From NCBI GenBank assembly GCA_029257805.1, contig JARIAR010000025.1, positions 100,147 to 164,146 on the forward strand: DNA of 64,000 nucleotides, in the 5' to 3' direction. The position numbers and the translations under genes were made by a program. The stretch comes from Blautia sp. GTDB taxonomy: Bacteria > Bacillota > Clostridia > Lachnospirales > Lachnospiraceae. Shown here piece after piece: positions 36,490 to 45,437 of the stretch. Each line of letters begins with the position of its first letter. Position 1 is the first letter of the stretch. The notes beneath the pieces were generated by a model, which had not been told where the DNA came from, ran no database searches, and saw only the letters and a list, made by a program, of their open reading frames with translations.

Positions 36490-38871
36490 ATGAGGAATAA
36501 GAAAATATTATCGGTCATTATGACTATATTTATGATGTTGTCACTGATTCCTTCTATGGTATTTGCCGCAGCAGTTCCGTCAGGGACATTGGATGGAAAG
36601 CTGAAAGTAAAGGGATTGGCAGCAGTAGGAACAACTTTAAGTGCAGATTATGAAAAAGTACTTCCGGAAGGAATGACAGATGATTATGTGAGTTTTAAAT
36701 GGTCCAGAAAAAATGGTGAAGAATTGACTGAAGTTGGAACAGAAAAAACTTATAAGATAACAGATGCAGATCTTGGTGCAGAGATTGTACTAAAAATAAC
36801 GGGTATGGAAGATAAAGGAGTGTCTGGAAGTCTGACTGCAACTACAAAACAAATTGTTGCAACAGAGGAAGAAGCTTCTCAGAAAGTAGAAACAGAGGAG
36901 CAGACACCGGAGGAACAGACACCGGAGGAACAGACACCGGAGGAGCAGACACCGGAAGAGCAGATACCGCAGGACACAGAAGAGCCAGACATTCCTGAGG
37001 GAAATGAGGAAGTGTTTGAACCGGAAGAACCAGTGTATGATGCGTCTATCTCTCCGGAGAATGACCTGGGAATGCTGGATTTTGGAACTTTGGCATATGG
37101 ATATAGTGAATTGCCAAGCGAACAGTACGTTACCATACAAAACACAGGGAATGCAACACTTAATTTTGATAGTATTTCTCCGGAACATTTTATGGTACAG
37201 GATGTGGAAAATACATTAAATCCAGGAGAATGTGTTACGCTTTGGGTTGTTCCCAGAGAGGGATTGGAACCGGGAAGTTATGAAGATACGATTACGTATA
37301 CAACAGCAGAAGGAGTAAGCGTATCGGTTGTGGCAAAAGTTGTGGTAGAAGAAGCCGCAACACCGGAAGAAACCCCTACACCGGAGCCAACGGAAACACC
37401 GGAAGAAACTCCTACACCGGAACCTACAGAGACACCTGTGCCGGAATATAAAGTACAGGTTGCACCGGAAGTTGTGGATTTTGGAACAGTAACAGAAGGT
37501 TATACAGAAGTACCGGCTTCCCAAACGGTTACCATTACAAATCAGGGCAATGTAAAAATAATCTTAATGGATCCGGAAAGCCAGAATTTTGTTTTAAGTG
37601 CATTAACAGCAATAGAATTGGAGCCAGGGGAAACAACTTCTTTTACAGTGGCACCGAAGGAAGCACTCCCGGAAGGTGAATATATAGAGGCGATCTATTT
37701 TTATCCGATGGTCGATGGAGAAGGCGGTGAAGCTCTTTCTTCTGTGACTGCAAAGATGAAAGTGGAAAAAGCCAAGGTATATAAACTGACAGTGGAGCCT
37801 GAAAATATTGATTTTGGAAGAAGAGAAGAAGGATATGAAAGTGTTCCGGAAGCTCAAAATGTGAAAGTAACAAATACTGGAAATGCAAGCATTCATTTAG
37901 AGCAGCCTTCTGGAAGCAACTTTGATATTGGAGCTTTATCAGCGGCAGAGCTTGCACCTGGAGAAAGCTGTAATTTTACAATTGCACCAAAGAAAGGGCT
38001 TGGGGAAAATCAGTATTTGGAAGAAATTGCAATTGGAAATAAAGAAAATGCGAAAGCTTCTTTGACAGCATCCTTTATGGTATCTAAAAAAACGGTTAAA
38101 CTTAAAAGTATTCAGAAACCGGCAGATATTAAAGGACTCGCAAATGGATCAGAAAAGTCTGCTGCTGGTCTTAAACTTCCGGCAACAGTTGAAGTTGATA
38201 CAACAAGCGGAAAAATGAAGGCCAATGTAAAATGGGATGTGAAAGGATGCGCTTATAATCCTGCTGTTTCAGATGCTCAGACATTTGAGGTAAAAGGAAC
38301 CGTATCCCTTCCAAAAGGTATTGAAAATCCAAATGAAATTGCACTTTCTACGACTGTAAAAGTTACAGTAAATGGACGTTCTGTTGTTGTTCCCGATGCA
38401 TCACAGAACAAAATCACAGGTGTTGATCCAAATGGTAAATATACCACAGAAACCAAGATTACATTTGAAGCAGTAGGTGCCGGAATGAATAATACAAGTC
38501 CTCAAAAGGGCGATATCAGGTACTTGCCTGTAAAATGGAATGTTTTGGAAGATAGAAAGTGGGAAAGTTCACCTTATACTGCAACGTTCCGTATGGGACA
38601 GGGTGGAAACTATACTTTGAAGGTAACTTTTGATCAGCAAAAATATGATAATGGTAAATGGAATAATACAGGTGCAGCAGATGTAAAACAGGTAAACTTT
38701 TCTGTAGCACATACAAAAAATCCAACTGTTACACCTGCGAAACAAAAAGGAAATCAGAAGAAACCAGTTCTTACAGGTGATAATACTGCAATTGTTCCGT
38801 TTGTGATCATTTTGGCAATTGCCGCAATTTGTATTGTAGTAGTTGTTGTTTATCGCAAAAAGAAAAGATAA
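36490..38871 (+). CDS. Large cell-surface protein with repeated ASH-like beta domains
   Basis: 793 aa. A signal peptide (1-27, ending MVFAAA) is followed by one immunoglobulin-like domain and an EEQTP repeat linker (about 135-160). Three similar beta domains follow, each beginning with DFG and containing N-T/Q-G-N and PGE/PGES marks (about 195-285, 325-430, 435-530), separated by a PTPEPTETPEE linker. A C-terminal domain leads to a membrane helix (about 767-788) and a basic tail. PVLTGD just before that helix may be a non-canonical sortase site. The beta domains resemble ASH/DUF1573-like modules of ciliary and surface proteins; this is by eye. A perfect hairpin and T run follow. Confidence 0.8.
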   Translation: MRNKKILSVIMTIFMMLSLIPSMVFAAAVPSGTLDGKLKVKGLAAVGTTLSADYEKVLPEGMTDDYVSFKWSRKNGEELTEVGTEKTYKITDADLGAEIVLKITGMEDKGVSGSLTATTKQIVATEEEASQKVETEEQTPEEQTPEEQTPEEQTPEEQIPQDTEEPDIPEGNEEVFEPEEPVYDASISPENDLGMLDFGTLAYGYSELPSEQYVTIQNTGNATLNFDSISPEHFMVQDVENTLNPGECVTLWVVPREGLEPGSYEDTITYTTAEGVSVSVVAKVVVEEAATPEETPTPEPTETPEETPTPEPTETPVPEYKVQVAPEVVDFGTVTEGYTEVPASQTVTITNQGNVKIILMDPESQNFVLSALTAIELEPGETTSFTVAPKEALPEGEYIEAIYFYPMVDGEGGEALSSVTAKMKVEKAKVYKLTVEPENIDFGRREEGYESVPEAQNVKVTNTGNASIHLEQPSGSNFDIGALSAAELAPGESCNFTIAPKKGLGENQYLEEIAIGNKENAKASLTASFMVSKKTVKLKSIQKPADIKGLANGSEKSAAGLKLPATVEVDTTSGKMKANVKWDVKGCAYNPAVSDAQTFEVKGTVSLPKGIENPNEIALSTTVKVTVNGRSVVVPDASQNKITGVDPNGKYTTETKITFEAVGAGMNNTSPQKGDIRYLPVKWNVLEDRKWESSPYTATFRMGQGGNYTLKVTFDQQKYDNGKWNNTGAADVKQVNFSVAHTKNPTVTPAKQKGNQKKPVLTGDNTAIVPFVIILAIAAICIVVVVVYRKKKR
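36895..36969 (+). repeat. Five tandem 15-bp units encoding EEQTP
   Basis: Units start at 36895, 36910, 36925, 36940 and 36955. They are nearly identical (GAGGAACAGACACCG with A/G changes); the last has one non-silent change, reading EEQIP. This is a slippage-prone linker repeat in the surface protein gene, so its copy number could vary between strains. Confidence 0.9.
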
Positions 38872-38891
38872 CTGTTGAAAATATTCTGAAA

Positions 38892-38918
38892 TTAGCACTC
38901 GTTTTTAACGAGTGCTAA
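38892..38918 (+). promoter_or_regulatory. CIRCE element (HrcA operator), also a terminator-like hairpin
   Basis: TTAGCACTC (38892-38900), nine bases, GAGTGCTAA (38910-38918): a perfect match to the CIRCE consensus bound by the heat-shock repressor HrcA. It lies just upstream of the htpG promoter. It is followed at once by a T-rich run, so in the transcript of the upstream surface-protein gene it also forms a classic terminator hairpin. Confidence 0.95.
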
Positions 38919-38926
38919 TTTTTTTC

Positions 38927-38955
38927 TTGACTTTTAGTTCGGTTAGCATTAAGAT
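38927..38955 (+). promoter_or_regulatory. Promoter of htpG
   Basis: TTGACT (38927-38932), a 17-bp spacer and TAAGAT (38950-38955), 55 bp before the htpG ATG. CIRCE ends 8 bp before the -35. Confidence 0.7.
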
Positions 38956-39009
38956 ATGTCTTGATAAGATTACGGGAATATTTAGAAATACCAAAGGAGA
39001 GTGAATTAC

Positions 39010-41052
39010 ATGTCAGTAAAACGTGGTAGTTTATCAATTAACAGTGAAAATATTTTCCCAATTATTAAAAAATGGCTGTATTCCGACCATGATATTTTCG
39101 TAAGGGAAATGATTTCCAATGGCTGTGATGCCATTACAAAACTCAGAAAATTGGAAGTGATGGGGGATTATACATTTCCGGATGAATACAAGGCGAAAAT
39201 AGAAGTAGTCGTAAATCCGGAAAAGAAAACTTTGAAATTTATAGATACTGGAATCGGTATGACTGCTGATGAGGTTGAAGAATACATTACACAGATTGCT
39301 TTTTCTGGTGCAACAGAATTTCTTGAGAAATATAAAGATAAAACAACAGACGATCAGATGATCGGTCATTTTGGCCTTGGATTTTATTCTGCTTTTATGG
39401 TAGCAGATGAAGTTCATATTGATACACTTTCTTATAAAGAGGGTGCCCAGCCGGTTCATTGGACATGTGATGGTGGAACAGAATATGAACTTGTAGAAGG
39501 CAGTAAAAATACAGCCGGAACAGAGATTACTTTATTTTTAAATGAAGAAAGTGTGGAATTTGCTAATGAATATCGCATGCGTGAAGTAATCGAAAAGTAT
39601 TGCTCCTTTATGCCTGTGGATATTTATCTTTCGAAAGAGGATGCGCCACAGGAATATGAGACAATTGATGAAGCTGATTTAAGAGAAGATGATGTGGTTG
39701 TAGAACATATTCATGAAGACGCGAAAACAGAAGAAAAAGAAAATGAAAATGGAGAAAAAGAAATTGTAGAAGTTTCTCCTGCACGAGAAAGAGTAAAAAT
39801 AAATAAACGTCCTGTTTCTTTAAGTGATACACATCCTCTTTGGATGAAACATCCAAATGAATGCAAAGAAGAAGAATATAAAGATTTTTATCGCAAAGTA
39901 TTCATGGATTATAAAGAACCGCTGTTTTGGATCCATTTGAATATGGATTATCCGTTTAATTTAAAAGGAATTTTATATTTCCCTAAGATTAATACAGAGT
40001 ATGATTCTATCGAAGGTACCATAAAACTGTATAATAATCAGGTGTTTATTGCAGATAATATAAAAGAAGTTATTCCTGAATTCCTTCTTCTGTTAAAAGG
40101 TGTGATCGATTGTCCGGATTTACCTCTTAATGTGTCACGTTCTGCTTTACAGAATGATGGATTTGTTCGTAAGATTTCTGAGTATATAACAAAGAAAGTA
40201 GCGGATAAGCTTGCTGGAATGTGTAAAACGGACAGAGAATCTTATGAAAAATATTGGGATGATATTAATCCGTTTATTAAATTTGGCTGCATTAAAGATG
40301 CAAAATTTGCAGATAAAATGAATGATTATGTTCTCTTTAAAAATCTGGATGGAAAATATTTGACATTAAAAGATTGCATAGAAGAAAATAAGACAGAAGA
40401 AGTAAAAGAAGAAGTAAAAGAAGAAGCTGAAAAAAATACTGAGGAAAAAGAAGTTCCGGCAACAACAATTTATTATGTAACAGATGAAGTGCAGCAGAGT
40501 CAGTATATTAATATGTTTAAAGAAGCAGGAAAAGATGCTGTTATTTTAAAACATAATATTGACACTCCGTTTATTTCTCACCTGGAGCAAAAAGATCAGA
40601 CTGTGAAATTTAAAAGAATTGATGCAGATCTGACAGAAGAGCTTCGCGAAGAGGGAACTGCAGATGAAGAAACTGTAAAAGCACTTACCGAACTCTTCCG
40701 TAAAAATCTTAATAAAGAAAAACTGGAAGTTCGGGTAGAAAAACTGAAAAATGAAAATGTTGCAGCAATGATTACGCTTTCTGAGGAGAGCCGTCGTATG
40801 CAGGATATGATGAAAATGTACAGTATGTATGGAATGGATTCCTCTATGTTTGGCGGAGAGGAAACGCTTGTCCTGAACATTAACCATCCTCTTGTACAGT
40901 TTATTTGTGATCACAGCCGTTCTTCTAAGGTATCAGTAATTTGTGAACAGCTTTATGATTTGGCAATGCTCAGTCATAAACAATTAAAACCAGAAGAAAT
41001 GACAAAATTTGTGCAAAGAAGCAATGAGATTCTTTTGATGCTTACAAAATAA
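39010..41052 (+). CDS. htpG: Molecular chaperone HtpG (Hsp90)
   Basis: 680 aa from ATG 39010 (AAAGGAG upstream); the GTG at 39001 is too close to that site. The GHKL ATPase domain (1-210) has REMISNGCDA (ATP Asn), DTGIGMT and GHFGLGFYSAFMVAD. Middle and C-terminal domains follow (RSALQNDGF...). It is longer than E. coli HtpG (624): a charged insertion lies between the N and M domains (about 225-270), and an EEVKEE stretch near 465-485. It folds client proteins in the cytoplasm and is controlled by CIRCE here. Confidence 0.96.
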   Translation: MSVKRGSLSINSENIFPIIKKWLYSDHDIFVREMISNGCDAITKLRKLEVMGDYTFPDEYKAKIEVVVNPEKKTLKFIDTGIGMTADEVEEYITQIAFSGATEFLEKYKDKTTDDQMIGHFGLGFYSAFMVADEVHIDTLSYKEGAQPVHWTCDGGTEYELVEGSKNTAGTEITLFLNEESVEFANEYRMREVIEKYCSFMPVDIYLSKEDAPQEYETIDEADLREDDVVVEHIHEDAKTEEKENENGEKEIVEVSPARERVKINKRPVSLSDTHPLWMKHPNECKEEEYKDFYRKVFMDYKEPLFWIHLNMDYPFNLKGILYFPKINTEYDSIEGTIKLYNNQVFIADNIKEVIPEFLLLLKGVIDCPDLPLNVSRSALQNDGFVRKISEYITKKVADKLAGMCKTDRESYEKYWDDINPFIKFGCIKDAKFADKMNDYVLFKNLDGKYLTLKDCIEENKTEEVKEEVKEEAEKNTEEKEVPATTIYYVTDEVQQSQYINMFKEAGKDAVILKHNIDTPFISHLEQKDQTVKFKRIDADLTEELREEGTADEETVKALTELFRKNLNKEKLEVRVEKLKNENVAAMITLSEESRRMQDMMKMYSMYGMDSSMFGGEETLVLNINHPLVQFICDHSRSSKVSVICEQLYDLAMLSHKQLKPEEMTKFVQRSNEILLMLTK

Positions 41053-41072
41053 ATGAACGATTGAAAGTTTTT

Positions 41073-41114
41073 AGAAATGGCCGTTATCTGTGAAAACAGA
41101 TAATGACCATTTCT
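41073..41114 (+). terminator. Terminator of htpG
   Basis: AGAAATGG (41073-41080) pairs with CCATTTCT (41107-41114), with an inner TTATCTGT/ACAGATAA stem and GAAA loop. The T run is weak. Confidence 0.75.
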
Positions 41115-41301
41115 TGTATATTTGAAAGAATACTACAATTTGTTCTATAAGAAGTTGCAAATAATCCCGTGATTATCCTAACTCTAGGAAGATAAAAGGA
41201 AAGTCTATTTTTAACGAAAAATCCCGATTTTTTTAATAAATGAAAAAAGACGATGGAAAAGTCGTATGATGAAAATATTATAAAAACCAGGAGGAGAAAT
41301 C

Positions 41302-41646
41302 ATGAAAGAAGTATATGGATTGATAAGGAGATTAGGTGCAACGTCAAAGTACAAAGGATATTATACTCTGGCAGAGGCGGTTCGGATGACAATGGAAGTA
41401 GAAGATCAGGAAGAGCCTATGAAGATTACAAAAGACATTTATCCCTGTCTTGCAAAAAAGTTTAAATCTACACCTATGAATGTAGAGCATAATATCCGTA
41501 CGGTTGTAAATGTATGTTGGAATACAAATAAAAATACATTAGAGAAAATAGCAGGATATCCATTAAATTATAAACCAACAAATAGTGAATTTGTGGATAT
41601 ACTTGCATATTATTTACACGATTTGGAGATGGAAGAGATTAAATGA
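41302..41646 (+). CDS. Stand-alone Spo0A C-terminal-like DNA-binding protein
   Basis: 114 aa. The pattern IRRLGATSKYKGYYTLAEAV...ITKDIYPCLAKKF...MNVEHNIRTVVNVCW follows the DNA-binding domain of Spo0A, but there is no receiver domain. It could bind 0A-box-like DNA without phosphorylation control. AGGAGG lies before ATG 41302. The 185 bp upstream (41115-41301) hold no other gene; a 70-codon frame at 41253-41465 is a shadow. It converges with the next gene with 1 bp between the two stops. Confidence 0.75.
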   Translation: MKEVYGLIRRLGATSKYKGYYTLAEAVRMTMEVEDQEEPMKITKDIYPCLAKKFKSTPMNVEHNIRTVVNVCWNTNKNTLEKIAGYPLNYKPTNSEFVDILAYYLHDLEMEEIK

Positions 41647-41647
41647 T

Positions 41648-42139
41648 TTAAAGAGAAATCTCTTCGTAGGAAATATTATTTTTTTGTAAAAAGTTAACAA
41701 TTTGATCATCCCACATAGTTCCAGGCTGAAAGCCGGGGATGAAAGTATTGCAGGAAAAACCTGTTGTGCATAAAAGAGATTGATTCCTGTACTGGATGTT
41801 CAGATAGAGATTTGCTATATTAACAGAGTCAGGAAAAAGGTGTTGGATTTCCGCAGAGGGAAGCTGTAAAATGATTTTAAATTGCAGAGGAAGGCGTTTT
41901 CCACGTATCATAAAATAACAGTAAGGTTTGATTTCTTTCCAGAGAGCGCAGGTGCGTTGAGACTGCTGAAGAGAAGCTTGTTCATCAGAATCGAAAAAGG
42001 CGGATTGCAGTTTTCCGTCAATGGAAAAACTGCTGAAAGTTGTAATGGAAGCTTCATTTAGCCAGAAATGATCGAATACGTTTCCGATAAAAAGTTTATT
42101 TGTAAAATCTTTTAAATCAGTTATATTTAATGCCAGCAT
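41648..42139 (-). CDS. DUF5721-like protein of unknown function
   Basis: 163 aa. It starts at 42139 with AGGAG upstream. The N-terminal LALNITDLKDFTNKLFIGNVFDHFWLNEASITTF (in part) and the IRGKRLPLQFKIILQLP block recall a Lachnospiraceae family annotated DUF5721; this is from memory. It is soluble with no catalytic motif. It is divergent from degV and converges on the Spo0A-C-like gene. Confidence 0.6.
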   Translation of the reverse strand: MLALNITDLKDFTNKLFIGNVFDHFWLNEASITTFSSFSIDGKLQSAFFDSDEQASLQQSQRTCALWKEIKPYCYFMIRGKRLPLQFKIILQLPSAEIQHLFPDSVNIANLYLNIQYRNQSLLCTTGFSCNTFIPGFQPGTMWDDQIVNFLQKNNISYEEISL

Positions 42140-42290
42140 ATTAGTACTCCTTTATATAATGTGAGAATATTATAAATCAGATGAGAAAAAAAGAACAGAG
42201 TTTTTAAAAAAGTCTTTTCAAACAAGATAGTATGTGATAAGATGTATCTGGTATTCAAAACTACATATAATGGAAAAGAGGACGATATAA

Positions 42291-43130
42291 TTGAGCTATA
42301 AAATTGTGATAGATAGTTGTGGAGAACTTTTAGATGATTGGAAAAAAGACGAACACATTGAGTCTGTACCTCTTGTGTTAACAGTGGGAGAAGAAAATAT
42401 TATAGACGATGATACATTTGATCAGAGAGCATTTTTAGCGAAGGTTGCTGCCTGTGAAGAATGCCCGAAATCTGCATGTCCTTCACCTGAAAGATATATG
42501 CGTGCCTTTGAATGTGAGGCGGATCATATATATGCAGTTACGTTGTCTGCTGAGTTAAGCGGCTCATATAATAGTGCCCTTCTTGGAAAAAATCTTTTAT
42601 TGGAAGAACATCCTGAGAAAAAAATTCATGTATTTAATTCTTGCTCTGCGTCAGTAGGAGAAACTTTGATCGCAATGAAGATTGAGGAATGTGAAAAAGC
42701 AGGTATGCCTTTTGAAAAAATAGTTGGTACAGTGGAACAATATATTGCAGAACAAAATTCTTTTTTTGTGTTAGAAAATCTTGATACACTTCGTAAAAAC
42801 GGACGTCTTAGCGGAGTAAAAGCCTTTGTGGCATCTGCGTTAAAAATAAAACCGGTGATGGGATCTACGAAAGAAGGAACGATCTGCCAGTTGGATCAGG
42901 CAAGAGGAATGAACAAGGCTCTTGTAAAGATGATGGAGCATGTTGTGGAAAAGACAGCAGACAGCAAAAATAAAGTATTGGGAATTGCGCATTGTAACTG
43001 TCCGGAGCGTGCACAGATGCTTAAGGAGGCAATTGCTGAAAAGATGGAACTGGATCGGATCATTGTTGTAAATACAGCAGGAGTAAGCAGTATGTATGCC
43101 AATGATGGGGGAATTATTGTGGTGGTTTAA
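42291..43130 (+). CDS. DegV family fatty-acid-binding protein
   Basis: 279 aa with a TTG start at 42291 (AGAGG upstream); the family N-terminus (KIVIDSCGE) fixes it. TLSAELSGSYNSALLG, VFNSCSASVGETLIA and LDTLRKNGRLSG are typical. DegV/FakB proteins bind a fatty acid, and some present it to the fatty-acid kinase FakA. No fakA is nearby. The gene ends with the family-typical GGIIVVV. Confidence 0.88.
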   Translation: MSYKIVIDSCGELLDDWKKDEHIESVPLVLTVGEENIIDDDTFDQRAFLAKVAACEECPKSACPSPERYMRAFECEADHIYAVTLSAELSGSYNSALLGKNLLLEEHPEKKIHVFNSCSASVGETLIAMKIEECEKAGMPFEKIVGTVEQYIAEQNSFFVLENLDTLRKNGRLSGVKAFVASALKIKPVMGSTKEGTICQLDQARGMNKALVKMMEHVVEKTADSKNKVLGIAHCNCPERAQMLKEAIAEKMELDRIIVVNTAGVSSMYANDGGIIVVV

Positions 43131-43208
43131 TACTTTCTTTTTACAGAAATATATGGTATAATATTTGGCATAAATATCTGAATTTTCTATAGATGGGAGA
43201 TAGGGATT

Positions 43209-43469
43209 ATGAGCCAGAAAAAAGTTGATGCTTATAAGAAAGAAAAAGCAAATCGTGAAAAGAATATAAAGAAAGAGAAACGCATTCTTGCCCTTGAAAA
43301 ACTGGCAGGGATTTTAATCTGTGCAGCAGTTGTGTGCTGGATTGGCTACTCAGTATACAATAAGGCACAGGATAATGAAACAAAAGAAACGGTTGTGAAA
43401 GAGACGGTAATGGATACAGTGGCTCTGGATGATTATCTTTCTTCTCTTGCAACAGAGGTATCTGAATAA
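43209..43469 (+). CDS. Small single-pass membrane protein
   Basis: 86 aa. A lysine-rich cytoplasmic N-terminus (1-32), one membrane segment (about 33-50) and an acidic outer tail. No family recognised. GGGAGA precedes ATG 43209. It has a terminator directly after it. Confidence 0.7.
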   Translation: MSQKKVDAYKKEKANREKNIKKEKRILALEKLAGILICAAVVCWIGYSVYNKAQDNETKETVVKETVMDTVALDDYLSSLATEVSE

Positions 43470-43494
43470 AACAATAAAGAATAATACAAAAAAA

Positions 43495-43541
43495 GGGATG
43501 CCGTCCATAAATGAGAATTACTCAGGACGGTATCCCTTTTT
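43495..43541. terminator. Bidirectional terminator
   Basis: A 12-bp stem (43495-43506 with 43525-43536, one mismatch) has a T run on the + side and an A run on the other side. It serves both the small membrane protein gene and the converging csp gene. Confidence 0.9.
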
Positions 43542-43589
43542 TACAGGCACATAAATGCCTGATTGGATGTGATGTTACGAATTAAAAAA

Positions 43590-43790
43590 TTATAATTTTG
43601 TAACGTTAGCAGCCTGCATTCCACGAGCACCTTCTGTTAAGTCGTAAGATACAGCCTGACCTTCTTCAAGGGATTTGAAACCTTCACCGTTGATTGCGGA
43701 GAAATGTACAAAAACATCTGCTCCATCTTCACCTGTGATGAATCCATAACCTTTTTCTGCGTTGAACCATTTAACAGTTCCCTTGTTCAT
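43590..43790 (-). CDS. Cold-shock protein
   Basis: 66 aa. [31 protein letters not shown] (in part) contains RNP1 (GYGFI) and RNP2 (VFVHF) of the cold-shock domain. It binds single-stranded RNA as a chaperone. A GGAGGTAA site precedes the start. It has a consensus promoter and a leader of about 130 nt. Confidence 0.95.
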   Translation of the reverse strand: MNKGTVKWFNAEKGYGFITGEDGADVFVHFSAINGEGFKSLEEGQAVSYDLTEGARGMQAANVTKL

Positions 43791-43956
43791 TTCGTGTTAC
43801 CTCCATAAAAAATAAAAATTAAAAAGCTGTTTCTGGCGAAAAAAATCACCAGATTTTACAGACTATATCATGTAAATATAATCTCTAAAAACTAGTGATT
43901 TTACATTAAATAATCTTGGATGTTTTGATTATATAACCGGGATTTTAAAATGTCAA
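43791..43956 (-). promoter_or_regulatory. Consensus promoter and long leader of the cold-shock gene
   Basis: On the - strand TTGACA (43956-43951), a 17-bp spacer and TATAAT (43933-43928). Transcription should start near 43921, leaving about 130 nt before the start codon with a hairpin (CTGG...CCAG). Long leaders of this kind control cspA-type mRNAs by temperature. From here to pyrC (43957-44120) I see no gene and no clear pyr promoter or attenuator. Confidence 0.75.
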
Positions 43957-44120
43957 GGAGAAAAGAGAAGAGTTGCCAAAAAAATGAATTCAGGTCAATT
44001 ATAAAAAATGCTTTATTAAATGAAGGATTTCGTGTATTATGTATGATAGTAGTATATCTGTATATCTAAATATACCAATGATATTAAATTGTAGTAAGAA
44101 ACAGAGAAGGGAGCGTTTGT

Positions 44121-45410
44121 ATGGGAATTTTGATTCGCCAGGGACGTATCGTAGATGCTGCCACCAAAACAGACATGATTGGTGATATTTACCTTGATGA
44201 AGGCATCATTAAGGAAATAGGAGATAAATTAGAAAAAAAAGAAAAAAATGACAGAGTGATTGATGCAAAAGGATGCCTGGTCCTTCCAGGGCTTATTGAT
44301 CTCCATGTACATTTTCGTGATCCAGGACAAACAGATAAAGAGGATATAGAAACAGGTGCCAAAGCTGCTGCTAGAGGCGGAGTAACAACAGTTGTGGCTA
44401 TGCCGAATACATCACCGGTAATTGATAATGCAGATCGTGTGAAATATGTACACAATAAAGCAGAACAGCTTGCGCCGATTCACGTGCTGCAGTCCGGTGC
44501 GATCACAAAAGGCCAGAAAGGTGATGAACTGGCAGATATTGTAGGAATGGCCCAGGCAGGGGTTCCGGCTATTTCAGAGGATGGAAAATCTGTCATGAAC
44601 AGCCAGGTCTATAAAGAAGCTATGGAACTGGCACAAAAATGCGGGATTCCTGTATTGGCACATTGTGAAGACATTAATCTTCGTGGCCTGGGATGTATGA
44701 ATGAAGATGAAAATGCAAAGCGTCTGCGCCTTCCGGGCATCTGCAATGCAACGGAAGATATTATTGCAGCAAGAGATATTTTTCTTGCTTTATATACAGG
44801 TGCTCATTTGCATCTTTGTCATTGTTCCACAAAAGGTGTTGCGCAGATGATGGAAGTTGTACAGGCGAGAGGAATTCAAAATGTAACGGCGGAAGTCTGC
44901 CCGCACCATTTTATTTTAACATCAGATGATATAGAAAGAGATAATCCAAATTATAAGATGAATCCTCCGCTTAGAACAAAGGAAGATGTAGATGCTTTAA
45001 GGGAAGGATTGAAAAACGGAAGTATTCAGGTGATCAGTACCGATCATGCACCGCATAGTGTGCGGGATAAAACTGGTTCTATGAGAAGTGCGGCATTTGG
45101 TATTGTAGGATTAGAAACAAGCCTTGCCCTTACTTATACAGAGTTAGTAGAAAAAGGTGTTTTGACAGTTATGCAGATGGTAGAGAAAATGAGTTGGAAT
45201 CCGGCACAGATTCTTGGTCTGGATTGCGGAACGATCCAGGAAGGCCATCCTGCCGATGTAATTGTGGTAGATGTAGAACACAACTATAAAATTGATAAGA
45301 CAAAATTTGCTTCAAAAGGGCGTAATACACCGTTTGACGGCTGGGATGTAAAAGGAAAAGTATTATATACCATTTGTGATGGAAAAATTGCATACGAAGA
45401 AAAGAATTAA
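44121..45410 (+). CDS. pyrC: Dihydroorotase
   Basis: 429 aa, class I amidohydrolase. DLHVHFRDPGQTDKEDIETG holds the HxH metal ligands and the substrate Arg; STDHAPH holds the catalytic Asp. It closes carbamoyl-aspartate to dihydroorotate. It is the first of five pyr genes; AGAAGGGAG precedes the ATG. Confidence 0.96.
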   Translation: MGILIRQGRIVDAATKTDMIGDIYLDEGIIKEIGDKLEKKEKNDRVIDAKGCLVLPGLIDLHVHFRDPGQTDKEDIETGAKAAARGGVTTVVAMPNTSPVIDNADRVKYVHNKAEQLAPIHVLQSGAITKGQKGDELADIVGMAQAGVPAISEDGKSVMNSQVYKEAMELAQKCGIPVLAHCEDINLRGLGCMNEDENAKRLRLPGICNATEDIIAARDIFLALYTGAHLHLCHCSTKGVAQMMEVVQARGIQNVTAEVCPHHFILTSDDIERDNPNYKMNPPLRTKEDVDALREGLKNGSIQVISTDHAPHSVRDKTGSMRSAAFGIVGLETSLALTYTELVEKGVLTVMQMVEKMSWNPAQILGLDCGTIQEGHPADVIVVDVEHNYKIDKTKFASKGRNTPFDGWDVKGKVLYTICDGKIAYEEKN

Positions 45411-45437
45411 TATATACACATTCAGGAGGAATTTTTT

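Noticed and set aside
36790..37188. 132-codon frame opposite the surface-protein gene
   Set aside because: It reads the EEQTP repeat in antisense, giving Leu/Cys/Phe runs; not a gene.
41253..41465. 70-codon frame on the + strand before the Spo0A-C-like gene
   Set aside because: It overlaps the better-supported gene starting at 41302 in another frame and has no ribosome site.
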